Source: Eubacterium sp. UBA3720 (GTDB lineage: Bacteria > Bacillota > Clostridia > Lachnospirales > Lachnospiraceae). From it: a DNA stretch of 5,129 bases. The notes beneath the pieces were generated by a model. The model saw nothing but the letters and a program-made list of their open reading frames with translations. It ran no database searches and was not told the DNA's origin. This document shows positions 1-5,129 of this stretch, piece after piece. The translations under genes were made by a program, and so were the position numbers. Each line of letters starts with the position of its first letter. Position 1 is the first letter of the stretch. The DNA is taken from assembly GCA_002371335.1 (NCBI GenBank), contig DFHP01000121.1:1-5129 (forward strand), written 5' to 3'.

Positions 1-99
1 TTTGTTGTAATAAACAGCCGCGTTGGAGAAACTCTCTGCCATTTTTTTTAAGGCAGCGAGTTCATTATTATATACGACCGCCTGGACCTGCATGATCAT
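1..99 (-). CDS. Probable GT2-family glycosyltransferase, N-terminal fragment (partial)
   Basis: Only the first 33 codons are in the window; the frame is open to the left edge. The peptide begins MIMQVQAVVYNNELAALKK and continues with an Ala/Ser/Asn-rich helix. A first beta strand of the form Q-V-Q-A-V-x-Y-N-N followed by a helix resembles the start of the nucleotide-binding GT-A fold in clostridial GT2 glycosyltransferases, where VQAxxYxN takes the place of the usual SVVIPTYN. The catalytic motifs lie beyond the window, so the family call is an inference. The ATG at 99 is preferred to the in-frame ATG at 93 because AGGGAG ends about 8 bases upstream of 99. The gene lies 360 bases downstream of another glycosyltransferase in the same orientation and probably belongs to the same surface-glycan locus. 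An A8 run (42-49) lies about 50 bases inside the gene. An unrelated protein sharing this short stretch cannot be excluded. Confidence 0.6.
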   Translation of the reverse strand, partial: MIMQVQAVVYNNELAALKKMAESFSNAAVYYNK

Positions 100-108
100 A
101 ATTGATAC

Positions 109-115
109 TCTCCCT
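109..115 (-). promoter_or_regulatory. Ribosome binding site of the left-edge gene
   Basis: The minus strand reads AGGGAG here, a good match to the anti-Shine-Dalgarno sequence. It lies about 8 bases before the ATG at 99 and about 14 before the ATG at 93, so it decides the start in favour of 99. Confidence 0.7.
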
Positions 116-129
116 GTTATTTTATTTTA

Positions 130-157
130 CGGCCTGCTTTTATATCAGCGCAGGCCG
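130..157 (-). other. Leader hairpin upstream of the left-edge gene
   Basis: Bases 130-137 (CGGCCTGC) pair perfectly with 150-157 (GCAGGCCG), giving an 8-bp GC-rich stem around a 12-base AT-rich loop. It ends about 15 bases upstream of the Shine-Dalgarno sequence of the gene starting at 99. No run of T follows on either strand, so it does not look like an intrinsic terminator. In the minus-strand transcript it would lie in the 5' leader. It could protect the messenger end, mark a processing site or modulate translation, but the role is unknown. Confidence 0.5.
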
Positions 158-250
158 GATCTGTACACGCCTTTTTCGGCACTCCGTTTTTGACCGGTTA
201 CATACTTTTATTCATATACATTCCCGGGAAATCCAATACTCCGGAATCAG

Positions 251-404
251 GAAATTTGTGTGAATGATTCAAATAATCTGCACAAGCATTAGAACTTCTT
301 TATAAAACAAAGTCCATGAACGGATATCAATTCATTATATTCTCGAATCTGAAAAAAGTGGACCGGACTTTGCGCGGAAGCCGTTTGAATCATCACACAA
401 TTTC
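251..404. repeat. Nested imperfect inverted repeat, about 154 bases
   Basis: The outer arms are 251-273 and 384-404. The reverse complement of the right arm matches the left arm at all 21 of its bases, apart from two single-base gaps; the shared core includes TGTGTGA and TGATTCAAA. Inside lies a second perfect 8-bp inverted pair, CAAAGTCC (308-315) with GGACTTTG (365-372). A CCGG tetramer sits just outside each arm, at 241-244 and 405-408. The whole element falls in non-coding DNA. It may be a small non-autonomous mobile element, a structured RNA, or a pair of opposed protein-binding sites. I see no transposase and no clear target-site duplication. Confidence 0.6.
334..362 (-). promoter_or_regulatory. 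Candidate promoter for the left-edge gene
   Basis: The minus strand has a perfect -10 box TATAAT (334-339). Exactly 17 bases upstream is TCCACT (357-362), which matches the TTGACA consensus at only three of six positions. Transcription from here would start near 327 and give a leader of about 230 bases before the ATG at 99. The box lies inside the loop of the inverted repeat at 251-404. The -35 is weak and there is no extended -10 TG, so this is a guess from consensus alone. Confidence 0.3.
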
Positions 405-459
405 CCGGCTGCATGGAGTTTCGCAATTTTCTGATTGCTTTATTCACGGTTTTATCCGG

Positions 460-3400
460 TCAGACCGTCAGGCTCCTGCCGGTCCTTATATATTTTCTGC
501 CGATAAGGATAGCTGTTTCATAGCTGCCCTTTTCAATTCTATCACGGTCTGCCGCCATCGTAAATCCGCAGAATTCGATTCCTGTCTGATCGTTGAAAAG
601 GTCTGCCACATCTGTACGCCGTTCGATCCTGGTACTGCATATGTAGCTTTTTTCTCTTCCCAGAAGCATGATCTTTATCCGGTTATCTATATTGTACATG
701 GAACCTGTCACAAAAGCCCATCCGCTCATTTCTATATGATCATCCACAGAAATATTTCCCGCGTCAAACAGGATCTGATCTGTCTCCCGGGCTCCTTCCG
801 GACCTTCCGCTGAGATTTCTTTTATTTTTGAGCGATATGTGGTTTCATTTCCATAGCTGTAATCTACCGCCTTCTGCGTCAGATTCTCATTGTAGAACGG
901 ATCTTTCCCCCGAAGATCAGGATGTTTTCCAAACAGGATCTCCTGCTCCGCCATAAGACGTTTCATCTTTTCTCCGTCTTCCGAATCCTTCTCTCTGCTA
1001 AGGGATTCATGGTGATACAGATAAACATCGTTTCTAAGGACATTATAATAACCGGCCTTGTATGTCCGGAAACAAAGATCCACGTCATTATACGCGACGG
1101 CAAGCTCTTCGTCAAAACCTCCAAGCTGTTCAAAGAGCTCTTTTCTGATCATCATGCAGGCTGCCGTCACGGCGATCATGTCCTGCTCAAAGCAGTTTTT
1201 ATTAAAATGATAGTCCCTGTCATCCATACCTATGAGCGCGTGGGAAGGTCCTGTTTTTATATTGATAATGCCGGCATGCTGGATCTTTGTCGTTCCCGGG
1301 TACAAAAGCTTCGCTCCCACGGTGCCCGTCCTGCCGGTCTGCGCGTGTCCGAGCATGCGGTCAAGCCACTGCCCCTCTATGATCTCTATATCATCATTCA
1401 GGAACAGCAGATATTCGCCCGAAGCTTTTGCGGCGCCGATATTACACATGGCCGAAAAATTGAATTCCATCGGCCGGTAAAGGTACGTATAGCCAAAGGT
1501 ATCCGCCATTTCTTCGCAGATCTTCCTGTTCTCTTCCGATGAACCATTGTCCACCACGATGATCTCATAGTATCCGTAAAGTGTTTTTTCCTTCAGAGAA
1601 GATATGCACTGTCTGAGGATCTCCGGGTGGTCCTTTGACGGGATCACAATGCTTATCATAGATTCCTTCTGCGGCAGATACCGCACCCTGTAGATACGGG
1701 TGGTTTCCATGTACTCCATCAGACCTTTTTGCCCTCTTCTTTTCAGGGCGTCCTCCCGCGCTTTCTTTCCCGCCATAACAGTATAGTCTTTAGCTCCAAT
1801 ATCAAGAGACGTTGATCCCTTTCTCTCTCTCCAATGATAAAGTATTTTCGGGATGTGTCCTACCCTGTCGGTTTTCTCCGTAAACCGCAGCGCCAGATCA
1901 TGGTCCTGTGATCCGTCGTATTCCGAACGCAGTCCTCCAAGCTCGTCGACTATAGATTTTCTGTATACGCTCAAATGACCTGTATACATGCATGACATCA
2001 GGAGATCGGGAGACCAGTCCGGTTTGAACGCCGGGTCGTGACGATGATTTCCGTCGTCATCGATCTTATCTTCGTCAGAGTAAATCAGATCCAGCGAGGG
2101 ATCTTTGTTCAGAAGCTTTACGACCTCATAGAGAGCGTCGGGGCTCAGAGTATCGTCACAGTCCAGATATGCGGCAAATTCTCCCTCAGCCAGACGCATT
2201 GCGTCATTGGAACATTCCGAAATATGGCCGTTTTCCTTTCTGTAGACCACCTTGATACGCGGATCTTTTTCCCGGTACCTTTCAAGCGTCGTTCTCACAT
2301 TTTCCCAGGTGGAATTATCATCAGCAATACATAACTCCCAGTTGGTATATGTCTGTTTCAGAACAGATTCTATACATGGTACGAGATGTCTGTCTTCAGT
2401 ATTATAGACCGGAACGATGACCGATATTTTCGGATTATACGAAAACATCTCCCCTACAGGATATTTTTCCTCCTTTGACCTGATCCACGCCTCATATGGA
2501 TCTCCGGATCTTTCCTGTTCCGCATTATACCTTTCTGTGAGCCTGCGGTATCTCTCCTCATAATGATTCCGGTATTCGTTCCACAGGCGGCGTCGTTTTA
2601 TTTCCCTGCCGTGGTTAAGCGCCTTTTCTGAGGCCATCTTTATGCCGTAAACGGGATTCACAATGCCTTTTTTCATGTTTCCGAGACTGTCCCTGAGGAT
2701 CTGTATCTGCGTCTGCATACGTCCTGCATCCCGATCCTTCACCATGATCCTCTGATCTGAGGCTCTTGCCCTTGTCTCCAGATTGAATATTTCCATCTGC
2801 TGCCCGCTGATCACTCTCTTCAGGTCATTTATCTCTCCTGCCAGTTCTTCCGGCGTCCTGTCATGGATTTCCTTTGATGATACCATTCGTCTGACAGGCG
2901 CGTACCGGATCGCGTCAACACGTCTGGACAGATTCCTGTATTCCGTGAAATGACGCTCCATATCGGCATAGATCTCTATTTCCTCTGCATCCGTGAAACC
3001 AAGATCCTTCAGATAATCGTACAGCTCCCTTTTGTCAAAAAACGCAGCGATGGCCTCGTTATAAACCCGGAGCAAAACATGATATTTCAAAAAGCGGACC
3101 GGAACCGCCGCAGGCAGGATCCACTCATAATCTGTCCTGTATATTTTTTCTTCGCTGCAGATCAGCTCCGTAAGAGACAGGCTCATATCCGCGTACTTCA
3201 CGGCGGCTGAGCCCTCCTCCGGACGGCACGGTCCGAAATACTCTGTGAATCGATCCTCCCGGACAAATTCTGTCAAATAGTCCTGATTCAGATCAAATAC
3301 GACATCCATAGCTTCATTCAGCCGGCTGATCACCTCTCTGTAGGCCTCACCCCTGCATTCTGAAATGTCAAACAGCGGCTTTCCTTCCGGACGCGGGAAC

Positions 3401-3618
3401 CGCAGGGCTCCCTGCACCGGCACACATGGCACCGGCGTTATCCTCCTGTACATTTCCTTAGCTGTTACATAGTTTTTCCGTATCTGTTCCAGATGCAGCA
3501 CTCCGGTACGGTCTGCTGCTTTTTTTTCAATATAGATCTTCCCGTTCTCCCCCACAAGCGTTGTCTGCAGACGGAACTCGGGTTTGGTCAGTTCATCTGT
3601 TTTTCTGTCATTATACAT
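460..3618 (-). CDS. Large multidomain glycosyltransferase with two GT2 domains
   Basis: Probable cytoplasmic-face enzyme that adds sugars to a surface glycan; the sugar is unknown. Residues are numbered from the ATG at 3618 (1052 aa). An N-terminal domain (about 15-222) carries DYEW at 163-166 followed by a PVP-x-x-x-L motif, which recalls kinase-like domains fused to clostridial glycosyltransferases. Residues 256-316 look like a coiled coil, followed by a very basic linker. GT2 domain 1 (about 396-622) has SVIVPVYN (399), ADDNS (432), the metal-binding DCDD (486-489), YSDEDK (513), QDHD (571-574) and HWRERKGSTS. GT2 domain 2 has SIVIPSKD (656), VDNGSS (689), NDD (741-743), NDVD (844-847) and HHES (869-872), as in RfbC-like and rhamnosyltransferase-like GT2 pairs. 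A beta-rich C-terminal domain (about 950-1052) begins near SGWAF. Both GT2 sites look intact, so two transfer activities are plausible. The start at 3618 was chosen for its AAAGAGG 8 bases upstream; ATGs at 3624 and 3702 are in frame but poorly supported. Confidence 0.9.
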   Translation of the reverse strand: MYNDRKTDELTKPEFRLQTTLVGENGKIYIEKKAADRTGVLHLEQIRKNYVTAKEMYRRITPVPCVPVQGALRFPRPEGKPLFDISECRGEAYREVISRLNEAMDVVFDLNQDYLTEFVREDRFTEYFGPCRPEEGSAAVKYADMSLSLTELICSEEKIYRTDYEWILPAAVPVRFLKYHVLLRVYNEAIAAFFDKRELYDYLKDLGFTDAEEIEIYADMERHFTEYRNLSRRVDAIRYAPVRRMVSSKEIHDRTPEELAGEINDLKRVISGQQMEIFNLETRARASDQRIMVKDRDAGRMQTQIQILRDSLGNMKKGIVNPVYGIKMASEKALNHGREIKRRRLWNEYRNHYEERYRRLTERYNAEQERSGDPYEAWIRSKEEKYPVGEMFSYNPKISVIVPVYNTEDRHLVPCIESVLKQTYTNWELCIADDNSTWENVRTTLERYREKDPRIKVVYRKENGHISECSNDAMRLAEGEFAAYLDCDDTLSPDALYEVVKLLNKDPSLDLIYSDEDKIDDDGNHRHDPAFKPDWSPDLLMSCMYTGHLSVYRKSIVDELGGLRSEYDGSQDHDLALRFTEKTDRVGHIPKILYHWRERKGSTSLDIGAKDYTVMAGKKAREDALKRRGQKGLMEYMETTRIYRVRYLPQKESMISIVIPSKDHPEILRQCISSLKEKTLYGYYEIIVVDNGSSEENRKICEEMADTFGYTYLYRPMEFNFSAMCNIGAAKASGEYLLFLNDDIEIIEGQWLDRMLGHAQTGRTGTVGAKLLYPGTTKIQHAGIINIKTGPSHALIGMDDRDYHFNKNCFEQDMIAVTAACMMIRKELFEQLGGFDEELAVAYNDVDLCFRTYKAGYYNVLRNDVYLYHHESLSREKDSEDGEKMKRLMAEQEILFGKHPDLRGKDPFYNENLTQKAVDYSYGNETTYRSKIKEISAEGPEGARETDQILFDAGNISVDDHIEMSGWAFVTGSMYNIDNRIKIMLLGREKSYICSTRIERRTDVADLFNDQTGIEFCGFTMAADRDRIEKGSYETAILIGRKYIRTGRSLTV

Positions 3619-3626
3619 ATTCATCG

Positions 3627-3633
3627 CCTCTTT
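3627..3633 (-). promoter_or_regulatory. Ribosome binding site deciding the start of the large glycosyltransferase
   Basis: The minus strand reads AAAGAGG, ending 8 bases before the ATG at 3618 but only 2 bases before the in-frame ATG at 3624. The farthest upstream ATG, at 3702, is preceded by TTTCCT and has no purine-rich site. The site therefore favours 3618. The 28 extra residues of the longest frame are Arg-rich and resemble no domain I know. Confidence 0.55.
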
Positions 3634-3700
3634 ATACGGAATCTGAGAAATGTCCTGCCTTCCTCTGTGCGGCGTGTGCATCCCCCGGAGGGTTCGTGCC

Positions 3701-3725
3701 ATAGGAAATGATCAAAATTTCCCAT
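3701..3725 (-). other. Small AT-rich inverted repeat in the leader of the large glycosyltransferase
   Basis: GGAAAT (3704-3709) pairs with ATTTCC (3717-3722) around a 7-base loop, and two more pairs follow outside one mismatch. It lies about 85 bases upstream of the chosen start. The stem is weak and no T run follows, so it may be chance. Confidence 0.3.
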
Positions 3726-3753
3726 GACGAAAACATGCCTTTTTCAAGCTACA

Positions 3754-3791
3754 AATCGCGAATCCCGAAGGTATGAACGGAATTCGCGATT
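3754..3791. other. Inverted repeat with TCGCGA cores between hydrolase and glycosyltransferase
   Basis: AATCGCGAAT (3754-3763) pairs perfectly with ATTCGCGATT (3782-3791). With A3781 bulged, two further pairs form (3764-3765 with 3779-3780), giving a 12-bp stem and a 13-base loop. It lies 42 bases beyond the hydrolase stop. No U-rich tract follows on the minus strand, so it is not a classical intrinsic terminator, though it could stabilise the 3' end of the hydrolase message. Each arm also contains the palindrome TCGCGA, the two centred 28 bases apart, so paired protein-binding sites are an alternative. Confidence 0.55.
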
Positions 3792-3814
3792 AGTTTCTGA
3801 CGTGTTTCACATTT

Positions 3815-3835
3815 TGACGAATGACAAATTCGTCA
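3815..3835. other. Inverted repeat overlapping the hydrolase stop codon
   Basis: TGACGAA (3815-3821) pairs with TTCGTCA (3829-3835) to give a perfect 7-bp stem and a 7-base loop. The right arm includes the TGA stop of the hydrolase on the minus strand (3833-3835). It is followed on the minus strand by AAAATG rather than a T tract, so a terminator role is not supported. It could protect the 3' end together with the hairpin at 3754-3791. Confidence 0.4.
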
Positions 3836-5129
3836 GCTTGCTTTGATGCCTCGGATGATGCGCATCAGATCTTCACCGTATGTGGTGGTCATGGCCCATC
3901 TCATGGACAGAGCGCTGACTGTTGCAGCGGAGCCTCTGGTCACCAGATTGAATCTGACATCCACACAGGCATAATTGAGCGGCTCTTTGCTTGCATAAGC
4001 TTTCAGGTGCTGGACCTGAGCGCGGATTCCCGTGCGTACATCAGGAAATGAATTTCCTCTTACGCCGTTTCCTGTCACTCCCAGTCCCGCGAAATTGTAC
4101 TGGTTTATCAGCACATCTCCGCCGTACCTGAGAAAGCCGGTCTCATCCATGGCCTGCGCCATGACTACTTCCGCTTTAACGCCCTCCGCCTGAGCCTCTT
4201 CGTATATGATCCTGCAGAAATCATTGATCGTCGGCGCGTCGCTCGTGCTGTAGAATGAAGGATAGACCGCATTTTTATTATAATAAGCGACCATCTGGTT
4301 TACACTGACGGTGGAATTTCCCATGATCGTGTAATTTGCCGAGGTATTGATATCCGCCGCATTTGCAACCTGAAGCGTACCTGCGTTGTCAACCGCTTTA
4401 TTCGCGATCAGACCTGCCGCTTTGCCCCAGCGGATATAGTGCATATAATAGCCCGGGAGATTGCTTCCGTATACCTGTGCCAGATCAGGATAATTGGATC
4501 TGTACAGGTCTACGCTGAATTCCTCATTTGCCTGCCATCCTGCCGCCATTCCCCAGCGCACAAAATGCGCGATCAGCATCTCTTCGTTCGTACTGTCATA
4601 TACAGAATGAAGGTCAGTATGATTATTCCAGTAATATTCCGGATCATAAACTGCGCTGTAATCAACGCCGTCAAGCGTTGTTATATGTGTCTTTGTACCG
4701 GCTCCGCTTTCGGACGGATCTTCAGCTCCTTCATTTTCTGTTTTTGCGTTCCAGCCGGCTGCCTTGCCCCAGCGGATATAATGCAGGTAATAGCCCGGCA
4801 CGTTCGTTCCGTAGGTCTTTACAAGCGACGGGTAGTTCTTTTTATATATATCTACGTTGAACTCCTCGTTCGCCTGCCAGGACGCCGCCATTCCCCAGCG
4901 CACGAAATGTGCGATCAGAGCGTTTTCATCAGTCTTTTTGTATACGGACTGGATATCCTTGTGATTATCCCAGTAATATACCGGATCGTAGACCGCGGCG
5001 TAATCCGTTCCGTTATAGGTAGTCAGATGCTTCGTGGTATCTGCTCCGCTTCCGGAACCGGAACCGCCTGAACTTTCGTTTTCTGTCTTCGCGTTCCAGC
5101 CGGCCGCCTTGCCCCAGCGGATGTAATGC
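3833..5129 (-). CDS. Secreted glucosaminidase-type peptidoglycan hydrolase with tandem repeats (5'-partial)
   Basis: The frame is open to the right edge, so the true start, signal peptide and further repeats lie outside; 431 codons are visible (numbered from the codon at 5128-5126). Residues 1 to about 245 are repeats rich in Tyr, Trp and Gly, ending in H-Y-I-R-W-G-K-A-A-G, joined by Ser/Gly/Glu linkers such as SSGGSGSGSG. A bridging stretch with MGNSTVSVNQMVAYYN (269) leads into a catalytic domain (about 301-431) typical of the glucosaminidase family, which cleaves glycan bonds next to N-acetylglucosamine. Diagnostic motifs are EEAQAEGV, AQAMDETGF with the likely catalytic Glu329 (codon 4142-4144), NQYNFAGLG, SFPDVRTGIRAQVQHLKAYA (360-379) and DVRF (390), where relatives as I recall them have DPRF. 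It probably acts outside the cell as an autolysin or wall-remodelling enzyme, with the repeats anchoring it to the wall or surface glycan. No LPXTG motif or membrane segment is seen at the C-terminus, which ends GIKAS. Confidence 0.9.
   Translation of the reverse strand, partial: HYIRWGKAAGWNAKTENESSGGSGSGSGADTTKHLTTYNGTDYAAVYDPVYYWDNHKDIQSVYKKTDENALIAHFVRWGMAASWQANEEFNVDIYKKNYPSLVKTYGTNVPGYYLHYIRWGKAAGWNAKTENEGAEDPSESGAGTKTHITTLDGVDYSAVYDPEYYWNNHTDLHSVYDSTNEEMLIAHFVRWGMAAGWQANEEFSVDLYRSNYPDLAQVYGSNLPGYYMHYIRWGKAAGLIANKAVDNAGTLQVANAADINTSANYTIMGNSTVSVNQMVAYYNKNAVYPSFYSTSDAPTINDFCRIIYEEAQAEGVKAEVVMAQAMDETGFLRYGGDVLINQYNFAGLGVTGNGVRGNSFPDVRTGIRAQVQHLKAYASKEPLNYACVDVRFNLVTRGSAATVSALSMRWAMTTTYGEDLMRIIRGIKAS
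4397..5129 (-). repeat. Tandem repeats of about 342-345 bases inside the hydrolase gene
   Basis: Two full units (5029-4688 and 4687-4397) and the tail of a third (5129-5030) are visible. The HYIRWGKAAG histidine codons lie at 5128, 4783 and 4441, giving periods of 115 and 114 codons. Each unit has two related half-units. The first runs from Y-D-P-x-Y-Y-W-x-N-H to H-F-V-R-W-G-M-A-A. The second runs from V-D-x-Y-x-x-N-Y-P to H-Y-I-R-W-G-K-A-A-G. The cores are strongly conserved at DNA level (for example around CATTCCCCAGCGCAC on the plus strand), while the Ser/Gly/Glu linkers differ. This pattern suggests expansion by duplication or recombination. The half-units resemble the roughly 45-residue Tyr-Tyr/Asn-Tyr-x-Asp-Leu/His-Phe-x-x-x-Gly repeats common in secreted clostridial proteins. 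Confidence 0.85.

Larger units (their letters stand above)
100..459. other. Intergenic region between the two glycosyltransferase genes
   Basis: These 360 bases separate the stop of the large glycosyltransferase (460-462) from the next start at 99. They hold the nested inverted repeat (251-404), a candidate -10 box (334-339), a perfect 10-base palindrome TTCCCGGGAA (221-230), a GC-rich leader hairpin (130-157) and a ribosome binding site (109-115). I find no convincing intrinsic terminator after the stop at 460. The T6 run on the minus strand (352-357) is not preceded by a stable stem. I see no tRNA and no believable small coding region. Confidence 0.6.

Noticed and set aside
299..330. Second promoter with TTGATA (325-330) and TATAAA (299-304)
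   Set aside because: Both boxes resemble consensus, but the 20-base spacing is too long for a normal vegetative promoter.
316..1542. Plus-strand open frames at 316-813, 922-1542 and 1232-1480
   Set aside because: They lie mostly antisense to the well-supported glycosyltransferase, have Cys/His/Ile-rich low-quality protein sequence with no recognisable domain, and show no clear ribosome binding sites.
3700..3702. ATG at 3702 as the glycosyltransferase start
   Set aside because: No Shine-Dalgarno sequence precedes it, whereas AAAGAGG is well placed for the ATG at 3618.
2038..3711. Plus-strand open frames at 2038-2334, 2950-3210 and 3493-3711
   Set aside because: All are antisense to the same glycosyltransferase and look like shadows of its codon pattern.
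3754..3791. Intrinsic transcription terminator
   Set aside because: The stem is good but no U-rich tract follows on the minus strand, so I list it only as an inverted repeat.
4901..4903. GTG codon at 4903 as the hydrolase start
   Set aside because: It is the Val of HFVRWGMAA in the middle of a repeat. The frame and the repeat pattern continue upstream to the right edge, so the gene is partial.
3821..5071. Plus-strand open frames at 3821-4051, 4439-5071 and 4528-4860
   Set aside because: They are antisense to the hydrolase. Their apparent internal repetition only mirrors the real repeats on the minus strand.
4397..5129. CRISPR array
   Set aside because: The repeats are about 342 bases long, in frame and coding, with none of the short repeat and spacer pattern of CRISPR.

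Overview
The window looks like part of a cell-surface glycan and cell-wall locus from a Gram-positive anaerobe of the Clostridia, most likely Lachnospiraceae. This placement is inferred from protein style. The glucosaminidase-type hydrolase and its aromatic/Trp-Gly repeats, and the very long double-GT2 glycosyltransferase with a DYEW-containing N-terminal domain, are forms I associate with that family. The ribosome binding sites are purine-rich and base composition looks roughly even. No marker gene is present, so the taxonomy is tentative.

All three genes lie on the minus strand, so the order of transcription runs from the right edge to the left. (1) 5129-3833 is the C-terminal part (431 codons visible) of a secreted peptidoglycan hydrolase. 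It has about 114-residue tandem repeats, each built of two related half-units rich in aromatic residues and Trp-Gly, followed by a complete glucosaminidase-type catalytic domain. Its start lies beyond the right edge. (2) 3832-3619 is a 214-base gap holding three small inverted repeats and the ribosome binding site of the next gene. (3) 3618-460 is a giant multidomain glycosyltransferase of 1052 residues. Its parts are an N-terminal domain with kinase-like hallmarks, a coiled coil, two complete GT2 domains in series and a C-terminal beta-rich domain. (4) 459-100 is a 360-base non-coding stretch with a long, nested, imperfect inverted repeat (251-404), a TATAAT box and a GC-rich leader hairpin. 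(5) 99-1 is the first 33 codons of another probable GT2 glycosyltransferase, cut by the left edge.

The glycosyltransferases probably act at the cytoplasmic face of the membrane, adding sugars to a wall polysaccharide, capsule or similar glycan. The hydrolase would act outside the membrane, cutting the glycan strands of peptidoglycan. Their adjacency suggests one surface-remodelling locus, but sugar specificity and true co-transcription cannot be read from the sequence.

The best candidates for something under-described are the kinase-like N-terminal domain fused to tandem GT2 domains, the nested inverted-repeat element at 251-404, and the two A8 tracts. These tracts are the only homopolymers of eight that I found, and each sits just inside the 5' end of one of the glycosyltransferase genes.
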